The position numbers were made by a program, and so were the translations under genes. Shown here one piece after another: positions 1 through 11,345 of a stretch of 42,377 nucleotides of DNA. Below the pieces are notes generated by a model. That model was not told where the DNA came from, made no database searches, and saw only the letters and a list, made by a program, of their open reading frames with translations. The stretch comes from an uncultured Verrucomicrobia subdivision 3 bacterium (lineage in GTDB: Bacteria > Verrucomicrobiota > Verrucomicrobiia > Limisphaerales > UBA11358): positions 1-42,377 of the forward strand of contig CAIQKM010000175.1 of NCBI GenBank assembly GCA_903872345.1, given 5' to 3'. Numbering within the stretch: position 1 is the stretch's first letter; every line of letters starts with the position of its first letter.

Positions 1-140
1 ATGCCGCTTCAAACGTCCGGGACAGTTCTGGACGCCCAAAGGCATGCGCCATTTGGGTGCCCTCACCGAAGCCAGACAAAACAACCATTGGGACGAACTC
101 TGGCAAACCAACTAATCGGGGGCAGTGTCGGGATGCGCCC
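1..140 (+). mobile_element. Right end of an insertion sequence (probable)
   Basis: Covers the transposase tail plus 25 bases after it. Read outward on the minus strand from base 140 the sequence begins GGGCGCATCCCGACACTGCC, a G/C-rich end starting with GGG that would suit a terminal inverted repeat placed a few tens of bases after the transposase stop. The other end is outside the window, so the repeat cannot be paired and the boundary is inferred. Confidence 0.3.
2..115 (+). CDS. C-terminal end of a transposase, cut by the window edge
   Basis: Reading from base 2, an open frame runs into the window and stops at TAA 113-115, giving 37 residues. It has the pattern RFKRPGQFW, then a short helix, then NNHWDELW. 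An R-x-K-R-x-G-x-x-W block followed by a helix and a W-[DE]-x-x-W ending is how transposases of the ISKra4-like type finish, so I read this as the tail of such a transposase; the catalytic core lies outside the window. The overlapping frame starting ATG at base 1 has no such pattern. Family assignment is from memory of the C-terminal pattern only and could be another DDE family. Confidence 0.5.
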   Translation, partial: CRFKRPGQFWTPKGMRHLGALTEARQNNHWDELWQTN

Positions 141-206
141 AACATTGGGTGAAATCGGAAAAACCAGTTGCAAATCCATGGGGGCGGCAGATAATTGTAA
201 CAGGTG

Positions 207-248
207 CCCATTAGGCCCACGCCGGTCGTGGTACAGAAACCTAATGGG
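207..248 (+). other. Nested inverted repeat ahead of the first kinase
   Basis: Bases 207-215 (CCCATTAGG) and 240-248 (CCTAATGGG) are a perfect 9-bp inverted repeat. Inside the 24-base loop, CCAC and GTGG form a second short stem. The structure ends 80 bases before the kinase start codon. It could be a leader RNA structure, an operator or IS-related debris. The rest of 141-328 shows no gene or clear promoter. Confidence 0.3.
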
Positions 249-328
249 AAATCTCAGACTGTCGGTGCAGGGCAAACGCCTCGCGACCTTTTCTGTTACC
301 TTGGTGGCATGGCGAATAGCGGGGGCTT

Positions 329-2956
<2,628 letters not shown>

Positions 2957-2993
2957 TGCCGGACGCCGCCACCAACCAGCCGAAATATTCACC

Positions 2994-4418
2994 ATGATCT
3001 CCATCTGCAAGCGATTCGCCACCAAACGCCATCGCCCGGCCCGGAGCCTGTCCCCGGGGGGCGGAACCTGCCTCCTCGCATCGCTGCTTACACTGTTGGC
3101 GCCAGCGGCCCGGGCTGCGGACGTAACCGCGACGAACCAGTTCGTCCGCTGGGCCACCCAGGATTATCTGTTCGGCGACTGGGACGGATTCCGTACCGAC
3201 CTTTCCCGGCACGGCGTGGACATTGAATTGTTCTATGCCGGATCCATGCCGGACAACCTCGCCGGCGGTTTGCGCACCGGGGCCGTTTACCAGGGAGCCG
3301 GACTGGGCACGCTGGACCTTGATTCCGAAAAACTGCTCGGCTATGACGGCGGCACGCTGCATGTCAGCGGCCTCCTGCTGCACGGGGAAAAGCCGTTCTC
3401 GCCCAATTATTCGGGCGATTACAACCGGGTTAACCTGCTTGATTTCGACAACGCCTTCCGTCTGTGGGAACTTTCCTACCGGCAAAAATTTCTCAAGGAC
3501 AAATTTTCATTCCGCTTCGGCAAGCTCTCCGTGGATTCCGATTTTCTGACACCGGAATACTACACCGGTTTCGGCCAGTTTACCCTCCTGAACCAGACCT
3601 GGCTGTACCCGTCCATGGCATACAATGTGTTCAGTGTTCCGGGGTTTCCCGCCAATAACCATGGGCTGGCCACCACCCCCCTGGCCACGCCCGGCGCGGT
3701 GCTGGACTGGACGCCGAATCCGGAGCATTACTTGCAGGCCGGCCTTTACGGCGGCACCCCGGACCAGACTTACAGCGGCACCCGTTTTCAAATCAGTCAG
3801 CAAGACGGAGCCCTTGGCTATCTTGAGACCGGGTGGCGGCGGCATCCCGGCACCAACGACCCGTCGCCCGGCGGCACCATAAAACTGGGCGCCTATTACC
3901 ACACGAGCCAGTTCACCGACGCCCACGACGGCGTGTTCTACGCCGCCGGACTGAATCCCAACCCCGCCCAACACACCGGCAACTACGGTGCCTATCTGGT
4001 GGCAGAGCAGCAACTCTGGCTTGCCCACGGCAAGGCTGATCCCGCCCAGCGCGGACTTGTGGGCTTTGCCCGGGTACTCGGCGGCCCGCCGGATCGCGGT
4101 CTTATCGATCTCCAATTCGACGCCGGCCTGGTTGCGCGCGGTCCGCTTCCCTCACGCGGATGGGACACGCTCGCCCTCGCCGCGTCCTATCTCCAGTTCA
4201 GTCGCGGCATCCGGCACGCCCAGCAGGAACTCGACGAACTCGCCCCCGGCAGCGTGGTTCCCGTAGATTACGAAGGTGTTGTGGAGCTGTCCTACAAGGC
4301 CCAGCTTACAGCTTGGTGGACCCTTCAACCCAGTGTGCAGCACGTGTTCCATCCCGGCGGTTCGGCGGCATTACCCGATGCCACCGTTTTTATTCTTCAG
4401 ACCACCCTTCGATTTTGA
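2994..4418 (+). CDS. Carbohydrate-selective porin, OprB-like
   Basis: An outer-membrane beta-barrel expected to let sugars or other small solutes cross. A long signal peptide of about 41 residues ends ARA|AD. The mature protein begins with the OprB pattern: FGDWDGFRTDLSRHGVDIE, then a girdle of short alternating strands with many Gly, Tyr and Trp residues, closing with a terminal strand that ends in Phe (LQTTLRF), the usual signal for insertion by the Bam machinery. At 474 residues it is a normal length. The ATG at 2994 has no Shine-Dalgarno sequence, which is common in this window. It lies 37 bases after the hybrid kinase and is followed by a terminator-like hairpin, so kinase and porin probably form a two-gene operon. 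The substrate cannot be told from the sequence. Confidence 0.85.
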   Translation: MISICKRFATKRHRPARSLSPGGGTCLLASLLTLLAPAARAADVTATNQFVRWATQDYLFGDWDGFRTDLSRHGVDIELFYAGSMPDNLAGGLRTGAVYQGAGLGTLDLDSEKLLGYDGGTLHVSGLLLHGEKPFSPNYSGDYNRVNLLDFDNAFRLWELSYRQKFLKDKFSFRFGKLSVDSDFLTPEYYTGFGQFTLLNQTWLYPSMAYNVFSVPGFPANNHGLATTPLATPGAVLDWTPNPEHYLQAGLYGGTPDQTYSGTRFQISQQDGALGYLETGWRRHPGTNDPSPGGTIKLGAYYHTSQFTDAHDGVFYAAGLNPNPAQHTGNYGAYLVAEQQLWLAHGKADPAQRGLVGFARVLGGPPDRGLIDLQFDAGLVARGPLPSRGWDTLALAASYLQFSRGIRHAQQELDELAPGSVVPVDYEGVVELSYKAQLTAWWTLQPSVQHVFHPGGSAALPDATVFILQTTLRF

Positions 4419-4421
4419 GAC

Positions 4422-4463
4422 GGCGAGGCGTCCAAGCAACGGTCGCTTCGCCATTTCATTTCC
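4422..4463 (+). terminator. Probable intrinsic terminator after the porin gene
   Basis: GGCGAGGCG (4422-4430) pairs with CGCTTCGCC (4444-4452) over nine positions including one G-U pair, with a 13-base loop, starting three bases after the porin stop codon. The 3' side is ATTTCATTTCC, T-rich but not a pure run. Confidence 0.5.
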
Positions 4464-4792
4464 AGCTGGTTTTATATTCTGGAATATTATCATTTGGCGG
4501 GCGGGTGGCGGGGTGCTTTTTAACGCGCTGACATGCAGATTATTATGTTTTTTAGTCCGGTGGGTTTAGGATTGTCTGCTGATCGGTTCGTTTTACCGGG
4601 GCGCTTTTTCACTAGACAATTCAAGTTGAATCAATTTTAGTGGCACAAGGTAGTATATGGAATCGAGTTGCCGGTGCTTGGCTTTGAAAGCCTTCAATGA
4701 TCCGATTATGCCGGTTGAAGCGCTTGGAAAACCGGAGGCAAACGATTCGTGGAGACTCGGGAAATAATCAGGCGGGAGTAATCAGCGGGATT
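4464..4792 (+). promoter_or_regulatory. Control region ahead of the permease-kinase gene
   Basis: About 330 bases without a convincing gene. Bases 4474-4487 form a perfect palindrome, ATATTC-TG-GAATAT, of operator type. A weak sigma-70-like pair, TTGAAT (4626-4631) and TAGTAT (4651-4656), has 19-base spacing. Neither is strong. The frame of the next gene is open from ATG 4697, but those first 32 residues are arginine-rich and unlike a permease start, so I treat 4697-4792 as leader. Confidence 0.3.
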
Positions 4793-7700
4793 ATGGAAGC
4801 TGTTCAAAATGTCAGCAGTCATGGCGCCGAGCTGCGCCCCCACCCGCGCGTCCTCGGATGGTTGAGCACCACCGCCATGGCCATGGGGGGCAGCAACCAG
4901 AGCCTGTTTTTGATTGCCGCGTTGTTTGTGGGGCAGGATCCGATTCCGGGCCAGGGCAGCGCAGCGGTGCCATTGTTGATTCTCGGATTGCTTTTGAGTT
5001 GGGCGGCCGCCCCCGGCTGGCTGGAACTCGTTTTGATGTACCCCAACCGGGTGGGCGGTATTGCCGCGACTTGTGCCGAGGCTTTCAAACCATACAGCCC
5101 GGTGCTGGCCAATCTGACGGGGGTCTGCTACTGGTGGGGTTGGGTGCCCACCTGCGGTCTGACGGCGCTGCTTTCCTCGGCGGCGATTCACGAGTGGTAT
5201 CTTCCCCAAATTCCCGTGAATGTAATGGCCATTGGCTTGGTGCTGATGTTTACCGGGGTCAATTTGGCGGGGGTGAAATGGGTGGGGCGGGTGGCGGTGC
5301 CGATGGCGACCGTGTCCGCCGGGCTGGCCTTCGTTTCCGGCCTGGCCCCGGTGCTGGCGGGCAAGGTGGACTGGCATCAATCCATGGATTTTCACCTGAC
5401 CGTGCCGTTTCCCGGCTGGTTCGGGGCGGTTTCCAGCGCCATGGCAGGCTTGTACTTAATCGGTTTTGCGGCACCGGCTTTTGAAGCCGCGACGTGCCAC
5501 GTGGGGGAGACCAAAGACCCGGAGAAAAATGTCAAACGGGCCGTGTGGGCCAGCGCCTTCATGGCGTCCATTTATTTTGTGGTTTTGCCGGTGGTGTGGC
5601 TGGGGGCGCTGGGCTCGGATGCGCTGGGCAAGGATTTGATGCTGGTGCTGGGACCGACCTTTGCGCCGGTATTTGGCAATCTGGCCAAGTCGGCCGCGAT
5701 CTGGTTCATGATGTTCAACATGTTTCACGGCACGCTGCAACCGCTGGCGGGGGCGGCCCGCACATTGTCACAGTTGGCGGATGACGGGCTGGTGCCGGAA
5801 TTTCTGGGATTGCGGGACAAGGGCGATGCGCCGTGGGTGGCCACGCTGCTGACGGCGGGTTTTTCCATCTGGTTTTTGCTGATCGGGGATCCCATTTGGC
5901 TGGTGGCTTCGGCGAATTTCACCTATCTGATCGGCATAGGGATGCCGAATGTGGCAGTCTGGCTGCTGCGGCGAGATCAGCCGCAAATGAAGCGGCCGTA
6001 CCGGGCGCCGCGCGGTTTCATTGTCATTGGATTGCTGGCGGCAATCATGTGGGGCATTTCCTGCATTTTGGGTTTTCAACAGTTCGGGCTGGCCACGGTG
6101 CTGATCGGCCTGGCGTTCGCCTATTCGGGGGCGGCGCTGTATGCGTGGCGGAAATTTTCGGACCGGCGCAAACAGGGGTTGCCGGGCATTGCCCGGACAC
6201 TGCACATCAAGCTCACCGGCGCGATGCTGCTGGTGCTTCTGCTGGACGGGGCGGGCTATCTGGCGGCGGTGAGCCATGTCAACAGCAAGGACAGCGCCCT
6301 GTTGGCGGCGCTGGCGGACATTTTCGTGGCGGTGGCGATCCTGACCATCACGGTTGGGCTGGTGCTGCCGGGGATGATTGCGCACTCGGCGGTGGAGGTG
6401 TCGAAGGCGGCGAACCGGCTGACCACGGGAACGCTGGCAGAGTTCACCAAGGCGATGGAAGCGCTGGGCCGGGGCAATCTGGCGGCGGCGCATGCGCGGG
6501 TGGATTACCAGCCGGTGGCGATCAATTCCAAGGACGAGCTGAGCGAGATGGCGGAGAGTTTCAACCGGCTGCAGCAGGAAATCGCCCAAGGCGCCTCCGG
6601 GTTGGCCGGGGCGCGCGAGGGATTGCAGCGCGCCCGCAGCGAGATTGTGGACACCAATCAGAAGCTGGAACAGCGCGTCAACGAACTGGCCGGCCTGCTG
6701 GTGGAACGGGACATGGCGGCGATTCAGTTGAAGCAGGCCAAGGAGGCGACCGAATCGGCGGATCGCGCGAAGAGTGAATTTCTGGCGGTGATGAGCCATG
6801 AAATTCGCACCCCGATGAACGGGGTGATCGGGTTCACCAATTTGCTGGCGAAGACGCCCCTCACCGACGAGCAGATGGAGTACGTGAACACCATCTCCCA
6901 CAGCGGCGAATCGTTGCTGGTGATCATCAATGAAATTCTGGACTACTCCCGCATTGAATCGGGCAAGCTCAAGCTGGATATGCAGCCGATGGAATTGCGT
7001 CCCTGCGTGGAATATGCGGTGAATGTTTGCACGCCGGTGGTCAACAAGTCGGTGAGTCTGAATGCGGCGATCGCCCCGGAGGTGCCGCGTTACATTCTGG
7101 GCGACACCGCCCGGTTGCGGCAGATCCTGGTGAATTTGATCGGCAACGCGGCCAAGTTTACCTTTTCCGGATCCATCAACGTCCGGGTCACCCGGGAGCC
7201 GGCCGATGCGAATGGCCGGTCGTTTCTGCTGTTCAGCGTGGCGGATACGGGCCTGGGCATTCCGCCGGAAAAATTGGAGGTGCTGTTCAAACCGTTCAGC
7301 CAGGTGGACAGTTCCTCCACCCGGAAACAGGGCGGAACCGGGTTGGGGCTGGCCATCAGCAAAAATCTGGTGGAACTGATGGGCGGAAGAATTTGGGTGG
7401 AAAGCAGTCCGGTGACCGGTTCGGTGTTTTCCTTCACCATTCCGACGGAACTGGTGCCGCAAATCCATCCGGTGCGCCCGGCCGCGCCCGGGCCGGATGC
7501 GGGGGGCAGTCTGACCGTCAACAAGGCGTTGGGAACCCCTTTGAACATCCTGCTGGTGGAAGACGTGAAAATGAACCGGGTGCTCGCCTTGAAAATGCTG
7601 AACATGCTGGGTTACACCGCCGACATGGTGGAAAACGGGTGCGAAGCCATCGTGGCGGTCAAAGCCAAATTGTACGATCTGGTTTTCATGGATTTGTACA

Positions 7701-7930
7701 TGCCGGAGATGGACGGGTTTTCGGCGACGCGCGAAATCCGGCGGATGGGCGTGGCACAAGGGATACCGGGCAAACCTTATATTTGCGCGCTGACCGCCAA
7801 TGTAATGCCCAAAGATCAGCAGGCCTGCCTGGAAGCGGGGATGAATGACATTCTGACCAAGCCGCTGCGCTTGGATGCGTTGCGGGAGGCGTTGGACAAA
7901 GCGCTGCAGGACATTCGCCGCCGGGTTTGA
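4793..7930 (+). CDS. APC-type amino-acid permease fused to a hybrid histidine kinase
   Basis: A 1,045-residue fusion. Residues 1-455 form a full APC-superfamily permease with about 12 membrane helices. The family signature [21 protein letters not shown] is split here as [10 protein letters not shown] (about 230-239) and [11 protein letters not shown]. Two more helices (about 471-494 and 505-527) flank a very short external loop, then a HAMP-like region with [14 protein letters not shown], a coiled coil, HisKA with SHEIRTP (His669), HATPase ([22 protein letters not shown]) and a receiver with Asp967 and Lys1023. All catalytic residues are present. By analogy with CbrA, where an SSS-type transporter is fused to a kinase, it may sense or couple to uptake of an amino acid or amine. 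I chose ATG 4793; ATG 4697 in the same frame would add 32 unlikely residues. It is a single gene with non-coding DNA on both sides. Its substrate and its partner regulator are unknown. Confidence 0.9.
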   Translation: MEAVQNVSSHGAELRPHPRVLGWLSTTAMAMGGSNQSLFLIAALFVGQDPIPGQGSAAVPLLILGLLLSWAAAPGWLELVLMYPNRVGGIAATCAEAFKPYSPVLANLTGVCYWWGWVPTCGLTALLSSAAIHEWYLPQIPVNVMAIGLVLMFTGVNLAGVKWVGRVAVPMATVSAGLAFVSGLAPVLAGKVDWHQSMDFHLTVPFPGWFGAVSSAMAGLYLIGFAAPAFEAATCHVGETKDPEKNVKRAVWASAFMASIYFVVLPVVWLGALGSDALGKDLMLVLGPTFAPVFGNLAKSAAIWFMMFNMFHGTLQPLAGAARTLSQLADDGLVPEFLGLRDKGDAPWVATLLTAGFSIWFLLIGDPIWLVASANFTYLIGIGMPNVAVWLLRRDQPQMKRPYRAPRGFIVIGLLAAIMWGISCILGFQQFGLATVLIGLAFAYSGAALYAWRKFSDRRKQGLPGIARTLHIKLTGAMLLVLLLDGAGYLAAVSHVNSKDSALLAALADIFVAVAILTITVGLVLPGMIAHSAVEVSKAANRLTTGTLAEFTKAMEALGRGNLAAAHARVDYQPVAINSKDELSEMAESFNRLQQEIAQGASGLAGAREGLQRARSEIVDTNQKLEQRVNELAGLLVERDMAAIQLKQAKEATESADRAKSEFLAVMSHEIRTPMNGVIGFTNLLAKTPLTDEQMEYVNTISHSGESLLVIINEILDYSRIESGKLKLDMQPMELRPCVEYAVNVCTPVVNKSVSLNAAIAPEVPRYILGDTARLRQILVNLIGNAAKFTFSGSINVRVTREPADANGRSFLLFSVADTGLGIPPEKLEVLFKPFSQVDSSSTRKQGGTGLGLAISKNLVELMGGRIWVESSPVTGSVFSFTIPTELVPQIHPVRPAAPGPDAGGSLTVNKALGTPLNILLVEDVKMNRVLALKMLNMLGYTADMVENGCEAIVAVKAKLYDLVFMDLYMPEMDGFSATREIRRMGVAQGIPGKPYICALTANVMPKDQQACLEAGMNDILTKPLRLDALREALDKALQDIRRRV

Positions 7931-8135
7931 GCAAAACGATTTGGCGCATAACCCGCAATGTTCCAGGCGTCCGGGGGGCGAGGTTTGGACTGTCGGCGAA
8001 GTGAAATGGTTCCGTTGAAAAGGAGCGCCTGCATATGCGGGGTTGAACGGCATGATTCCGGGCGGGACGGTTCCCCGCAGGCTTGAGCGGCGGCCGGATT
8101 GGACTTATCCGCCGCCTGAATTATCTTCTCCCAGT

Positions 8136-9110
8136 ATGAACAAATTGCGAATTTACGTGGATTTTGCCACGCCTCCCGAGATTCTGGAAATGCTGCGGGC
8201 GGGAACCCGCGGCCATGACCTGATCCTGCCGCAAACTCCGGTGACGTCGGTGCTGGCCAAGGCGGAATGGGATCCCCAGTTTGCCACGGCGGAGGTGGCC
8301 TTTGGCCAGCCGGATACCGAGGCGATTGTCCGGGCTCCGGGATTGCGGTGGGTGCATGTCAGCTCATCGGGAATCACCCGGTATGACCAGCCTGATTTTC
8401 GGGCGCTGGCGGCCGGGCGCGGGCTGGTGGTGACCAACAGCGCCGAGGTTTACGGCGAGGCATGTGCCGAACATGCTTTGAGCTTCATGCTGGCCCAGAC
8501 GAGGCAGTTGCCGGTGGCGCTCCGGACGAAAGCGGCCAACGGCACCACCGCGTGGAATGAGTTGCGCAGCTCCTGCCTTCCATTGCGTGGTCAAAACGTG
8601 CTGATCTTGGGCTATGGGACAATTGGCCGGCGACTGGCCGAGTTGCTCGCGCCATTTGATGTGAAGGTTTTTGCTTATCGCCGGAAAGCCCGGGGGGATG
8701 AAACGGTTCCGGTCATATCCTCTGACCGGCTGCCGGCCGCGCTGGCCGAAGCGGATCACGTGGTCAATATTCTGCCGGACAGTTCGGAAACACGACGTTT
8801 TTTTAATGCCGACCGGTTCTCCGCCTGCCGCCCCGGGGCGATTTTTTACAATATCGGCCGGGGTTCGACGGTTGACCAGGACGCGTTGCTGGCGCAGTTG
8901 CGTTCGGGACATCTCGGGGCGGCCTGGCTGGACGTGACCGACCCGGAGCCATTGCCGGATGGTCATCCCCTCTGGCGGGAGCCCGGCTGCTACATAACCC
9001 CCCATATCGCGGGCGGACATGCCGGCGAAGCCAAAACATTGGTGCGCCACTTTTTGGCGAACTTCCGACGGTTCGTTGCGGGCGAAACGCTGCTGGATCG
9101 GGTGATCTGA
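8136..9110 (+). CDS. D-2-hydroxyacid dehydrogenase, NAD(P)-dependent
   Basis: A 324-residue enzyme expected to interconvert a 2-oxoacid and a D-2-hydroxyacid in the cytoplasm. The Rossmann nucleotide loop is GYGTIG (159-164). The catalytic triad of the family is complete: Arg242 in NIGRGSTVD, Glu271 in DPEPLPDGHPLW and His290 in ITPHIAGG. Length is normal. I start at ATG 8136 because homologues begin near the sequence MNKLRIYVDF; an in-frame ATG at 8043 would add 31 proline- and arginine-rich residues. The substrate is not clear. It stands alone, 205 bases after the permease-kinase and facing a small minus-strand gene. Confidence 0.85.
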   Translation: MNKLRIYVDFATPPEILEMLRAGTRGHDLILPQTPVTSVLAKAEWDPQFATAEVAFGQPDTEAIVRAPGLRWVHVSSSGITRYDQPDFRALAAGRGLVVTNSAEVYGEACAEHALSFMLAQTRQLPVALRTKAANGTTAWNELRSSCLPLRGQNVLILGYGTIGRRLAELLAPFDVKVFAYRRKARGDETVPVISSDRLPAALAEADHVVNILPDSSETRRFFNADRFSACRPGAIFYNIGRGSTVDQDALLAQLRSGHLGAAWLDVTDPEPLPDGHPLWREPGCYITPHIAGGHAGEAKTLVRHFLANFRRFVAGETLLDRVI

Positions 9111-9141
9111 CGGGGAATTCCCGGGGCCTGGTTGATTCTGC

Positions 9142-9492
9142 TCAGGGTTTGAGAGGTTCTCCTTTGACTTCCACCGCCGGGCTGGTGGCATGTTCATCAC
9201 GGCGAGGGGGAAGTCCGCCCACCAACGGTTTATACTCGCGCACGGGGGCCGGCCCTTGGTGTTTTTTTACCAGCTCAATGAATTGTTTCACCTTTTTGGA
9301 ATATTCAACCGCGTCTCGAACCGACTGAAAAGGCCGCCGGCGAACGGGCATCCGCTGGCGTTGTTTCACCGTCAGATAAAAGTATAACGTCCCCACAATG
9401 ATCAGAGCAAAAACGACGGTAAAGATGACGCCCGCCGGATTGCTGTGATAGATTTCGGTGAAGCTTGGAATGGTTATCTGATCTTCATCCAT
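9142..9492 (-). CDS. Small single-pass membrane protein of unknown function
   Basis: I do not recognise a family. The 116 residues have a short N-terminal segment, one clear membrane helix (about residues 20-41, VIFTVVFALIIVGTLYFYL), then a basic cytoplasmic tail rich in Arg and Lys (KQRQRMPVRRRPF) with a possible helix, and a polar end. The positive-inside pattern suggests the tail is cytoplasmic. It converges on the dehydrogenase gene, 31 bases away. No clear ribosome binding site is seen. Composition suits a real gene, but it could be spurious. Confidence 0.55.
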   Translation of the reverse strand: MDEDQITIPSFTEIYHSNPAGVIFTVVFALIIVGTLYFYLTVKQRQRMPVRRRPFQSVRDAVEYSKKVKQFIELVKKHQGPAPVREYKPLVGGLPPRRDEHATSPAVEVKGEPLKP

Positions 9493-9759
9493 ATGCTATA
9501 TCGGGTAAGTTGCCAGCGCCGGCAAGGTGACAGGCATGAGCAAAATTTTTTTCATTTAAAACTTCTGAATTGTGGACAAGTGTAATCAGTTCATTTGCCG
9601 GTTCAATAGGGATACTGCTTTTTGTGATAAGGTGTTTATGCCACCGTGACTAAGCAATTCCTTTAGGGCGGGTTGAAAAACCTGCTCCGCAGGCTGTTTT
9701 TTTGAACGCGCTCAATGCGCATAGGGGCGTTTTAGTTCCGGGGCAAAAATAACGGGGAA
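9493..9759. other. Intergenic region between divergent small genes
   Basis: No gene seen. AT-richer than its neighbours, as expected for a region holding two divergent promoters. It contains the terminator-like hairpin at 9681-9703 and a GCGC-TCAAT-GCGC stem close behind it. No tRNA or known riboswitch is recognisable. Confidence 0.4.
9676..9703. terminator. Bidirectional terminator-like hairpin
   Basis: CCTGC (9681-9685) and GCAGG (9689-9693) form a 5-bp stem with a 3-base loop. Five A precede it (9676-9680) and seven T follow (9697-9703) after CTG, so each strand has a stem followed by a T run. It does not sit after any gene found here, since the flanking genes point away from it. Confidence 0.35.
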
Positions 9760-9789
9760 TTGGCATGGACGGGGAAATCGCAATAGAAT
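9760..9789 (+). promoter_or_regulatory. Sigma-70-like promoter for the SGNH hydrolase
   Basis: TTGGCA (9760-9765), 18 bases, TAGAAT (9784-9789). A start site about seven bases downstream would lie only some seven bases before ATG 9803, giving a nearly leaderless message. Position and match are good, but no experiment supports it. Confidence 0.4.
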
Positions 9790-9802
9790 TAAATAGCGCA
9801 GC

Positions 9803-10537
9803 ATGAAATACCGGCTGGTGATCTCATTCTTCTGCCTCAACCTGTTGGGTTTGGTCGGTTTCGTGGCGGCCGCTGAACCGGCGCATGATTTTGCGCGGTG
9901 GGAAAAGGAAGTCAGCGCCTTTGAGCGTTCCGATCGGACCAATCCACCCGCCAAGGGATGCATCCTGTTCATTGGTTCTTCAACCATCCGGTATTGGCAG
10001 TCGCTGCCACAGGATTTTCCCGGTCTGCCGGTGGTCAATCGCGGATTTGGCGGATCAGAGCTCGAAGATGCGACGCACTTTGCCGACCGGATTATTTTTC
10101 CCTACGCGCCCGGCATGATTTTCCTCCGGGCGGGTGGCAATGATTTGTGGGCGGGGAAGACACCGGAGCGGGTGTTTGCGGATTTCAAGGATTTCGTGGC
10201 CACGGTCCGGAGCCGTTTGCCCCAAACGGTGATTGTTTACATCGGGTGGAATCCGAGTGTGGCCCGCTGGAAGCAGGCGGACAAGGAAAAGGAAATGAAC
10301 CGTTTGATTGAAGCCTATGTGCGGCGGACGCCCGGGCTGAAATATGTGGATGCCTGGTCGATTCCCTTGGATGCCGCCGGCAAGCCCCGGCCGGAATTGT
10401 TCCGGGTGGATGGTTTGCATTTCAACGCCCGGGGCTATCAGGAACTGATCCGTCGGGTCCGGCCGTTTCTGCCGGCACCGGCGGTCAAACAGGTCCGACT
10501 GCCGGGCGGTGTCACTGCCGGAGTGCTTCGCGGATAA
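9803..10537 (+). CDS. Secreted SGNH/GDSL-family hydrolase
   Basis: A 244-residue esterase-like protein with a signal peptide of about 24 residues (hydrophobic LVISFFCLNLLGLVGFVAAA, cleavage near AAA|EP), so it acts in the periplasm or outside. The SGNH blocks are complete: FIGSST with nucleophile Ser60, NRGFGGS (Gly), GGND with Asn113, and VDGLHFNARGY with Asp203 and His206. Such enzymes remove acetyl or other acyl groups from sugars or lipids, so it may edit a polysaccharide, perhaps one made by the nearby genes; this is inference. Its 3' end overlaps the end of the minus-strand deacetylase gene by 26 bases, tail to tail. Just downstream of a promoter-like sequence with almost no leader. Confidence 0.85.
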   Translation: MKYRLVISFFCLNLLGLVGFVAAAEPAHDFARWEKEVSAFERSDRTNPPAKGCILFIGSSTIRYWQSLPQDFPGLPVVNRGFGGSELEDATHFADRIIFPYAPGMIFLRAGGNDLWAGKTPERVFADFKDFVATVRSRLPQTVIVYIGWNPSVARWKQADKEKEMNRLIEAYVRRTPGLKYVDAWSIPLDAAGKPRPELFRVDGLHFNARGYQELIRRVRPFLPAPAVKQVRLPGGVTAGVLRG

Positions 10538-11345
10538 TGGCGTTGCCGGGATCTTCGATGGCGGAAAACGGAATGACGCGAATGTCGGGCTGGCTGGCCA
10601 GCCAGGCGGCGGTCTGGTGCAGAACGGCAATGTAGGCTTCGTTGGTCTGGCCCTGATAAAAATACTCCCACCAGTGCGTGACCAGCACGGTCAGATGGTT
10701 TTGCCCCACCGTTTGCTGGATGGCGGCCAGCATGGTATCCAGGGGTTTGCGGTAGGAGAGCAGGCAACCGGGATGGGAGAGCATGGTGAGGCCGCCCGCC
10801 CGCCAATGCGGACGCTTGAGCGCCTTTTTCAGGATGAGTTGCGGCCACCATTCCGGGGGCAGTTTGCCCAATTCAAACCAGCCGGTGGAAAGCAACTGAA
10901 AACGCCGGGCCACTTCCCGATAGCTGGCGCGGGACAGTTGGTCGTAGGGGGCGACGAAGGTTTGCGGCGGCGCGAAGCCGGCCGCTTCAAAATATCGGCG
11001 GCCTTCGTCGAGTTTGCGTCCCATGGTGGCGGGATCATTCTGATCAAACTCGAGGTAATTGTGTTCATACCCGTGGTGCAGGGCTTTGAAGCCGGGATTG
11101 GCGCGCAAATATTCCAGCAACTCGGGGTTGGAGCCGATGGGGCGATGCGCCGGTTCATTCGCCCCTTTGAAACAGAGAAAGCCTTCCTCCTTGCCGTCGG
11201 CAAAAGTGGCGCGCGTGTTGACATTCGGAATGACCGCGAGGTTCACCGGCAGCCCGCGGTCAAGAAAGGGGCGGTACAGGCGTTCGAGGCAGGCAATGGG
11301 GGTGACGGCGCATGTGTCGTCGTCGCGAATGATCACGTATTTCAT
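10512..11345 (-). CDS. DUF2334/NodB-like polysaccharide deacetylase-fold protein
   Basis: 277 residues. The N-terminus MKYVIIRDDDT carries the Asp cluster (Asp8-Asp10) and HHGYEHN (His91, His95) supplies two metal-binding histidines; APYDQLS and LSHPGCL fit later motifs of the carbohydrate esterase 4 / DUF2334 fold. It should hydrolyse an N- or O-acetyl group on a sugar with a metal ion, though the substrate is unknown. There is no signal peptide, so it may act on cytoplasmic or lipid-linked intermediates. Its start overlaps the stop of the GT4 gene by four bases, so the two are translated together. Confidence 0.75.
   Translation of the reverse strand: MKYVIIRDDDTCAVTPIACLERLYRPFLDRGLPVNLAVIPNVNTRATFADGKEEGFLCFKGANEPAHRPIGSNPELLEYLRANPGFKALHHGYEHNYLEFDQNDPATMGRKLDEGRRYFEAAGFAPPQTFVAPYDQLSRASYREVARRFQLLSTGWFELGKLPPEWWPQLILKKALKRPHWRAGGLTMLSHPGCLLSYRKPLDTMLAAIQQTVGQNHLTVLVTHWWEYFYQGQTNEAYIAVLHQTAAWLASQPDIRVIPFSAIEDPGNAIIREALRQ

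Noticed and set aside
4641..4660. TGGCAC as a sigma-54 -24 element
   Set aside because: The matching TTGC at -12 is absent at the right spacing.
4697..4792. Upstream ATG for the permease-kinase
   Set aside because: The extra 32 residues are Arg-rich and unlike permease N-termini; ATG 4793 is better, though not proved.
5768..8053. 761-residue minus-strand frame
   Set aside because: Antisense shadow of the permease-kinase; His-, Gln- and Arg-rich with no domain pattern.
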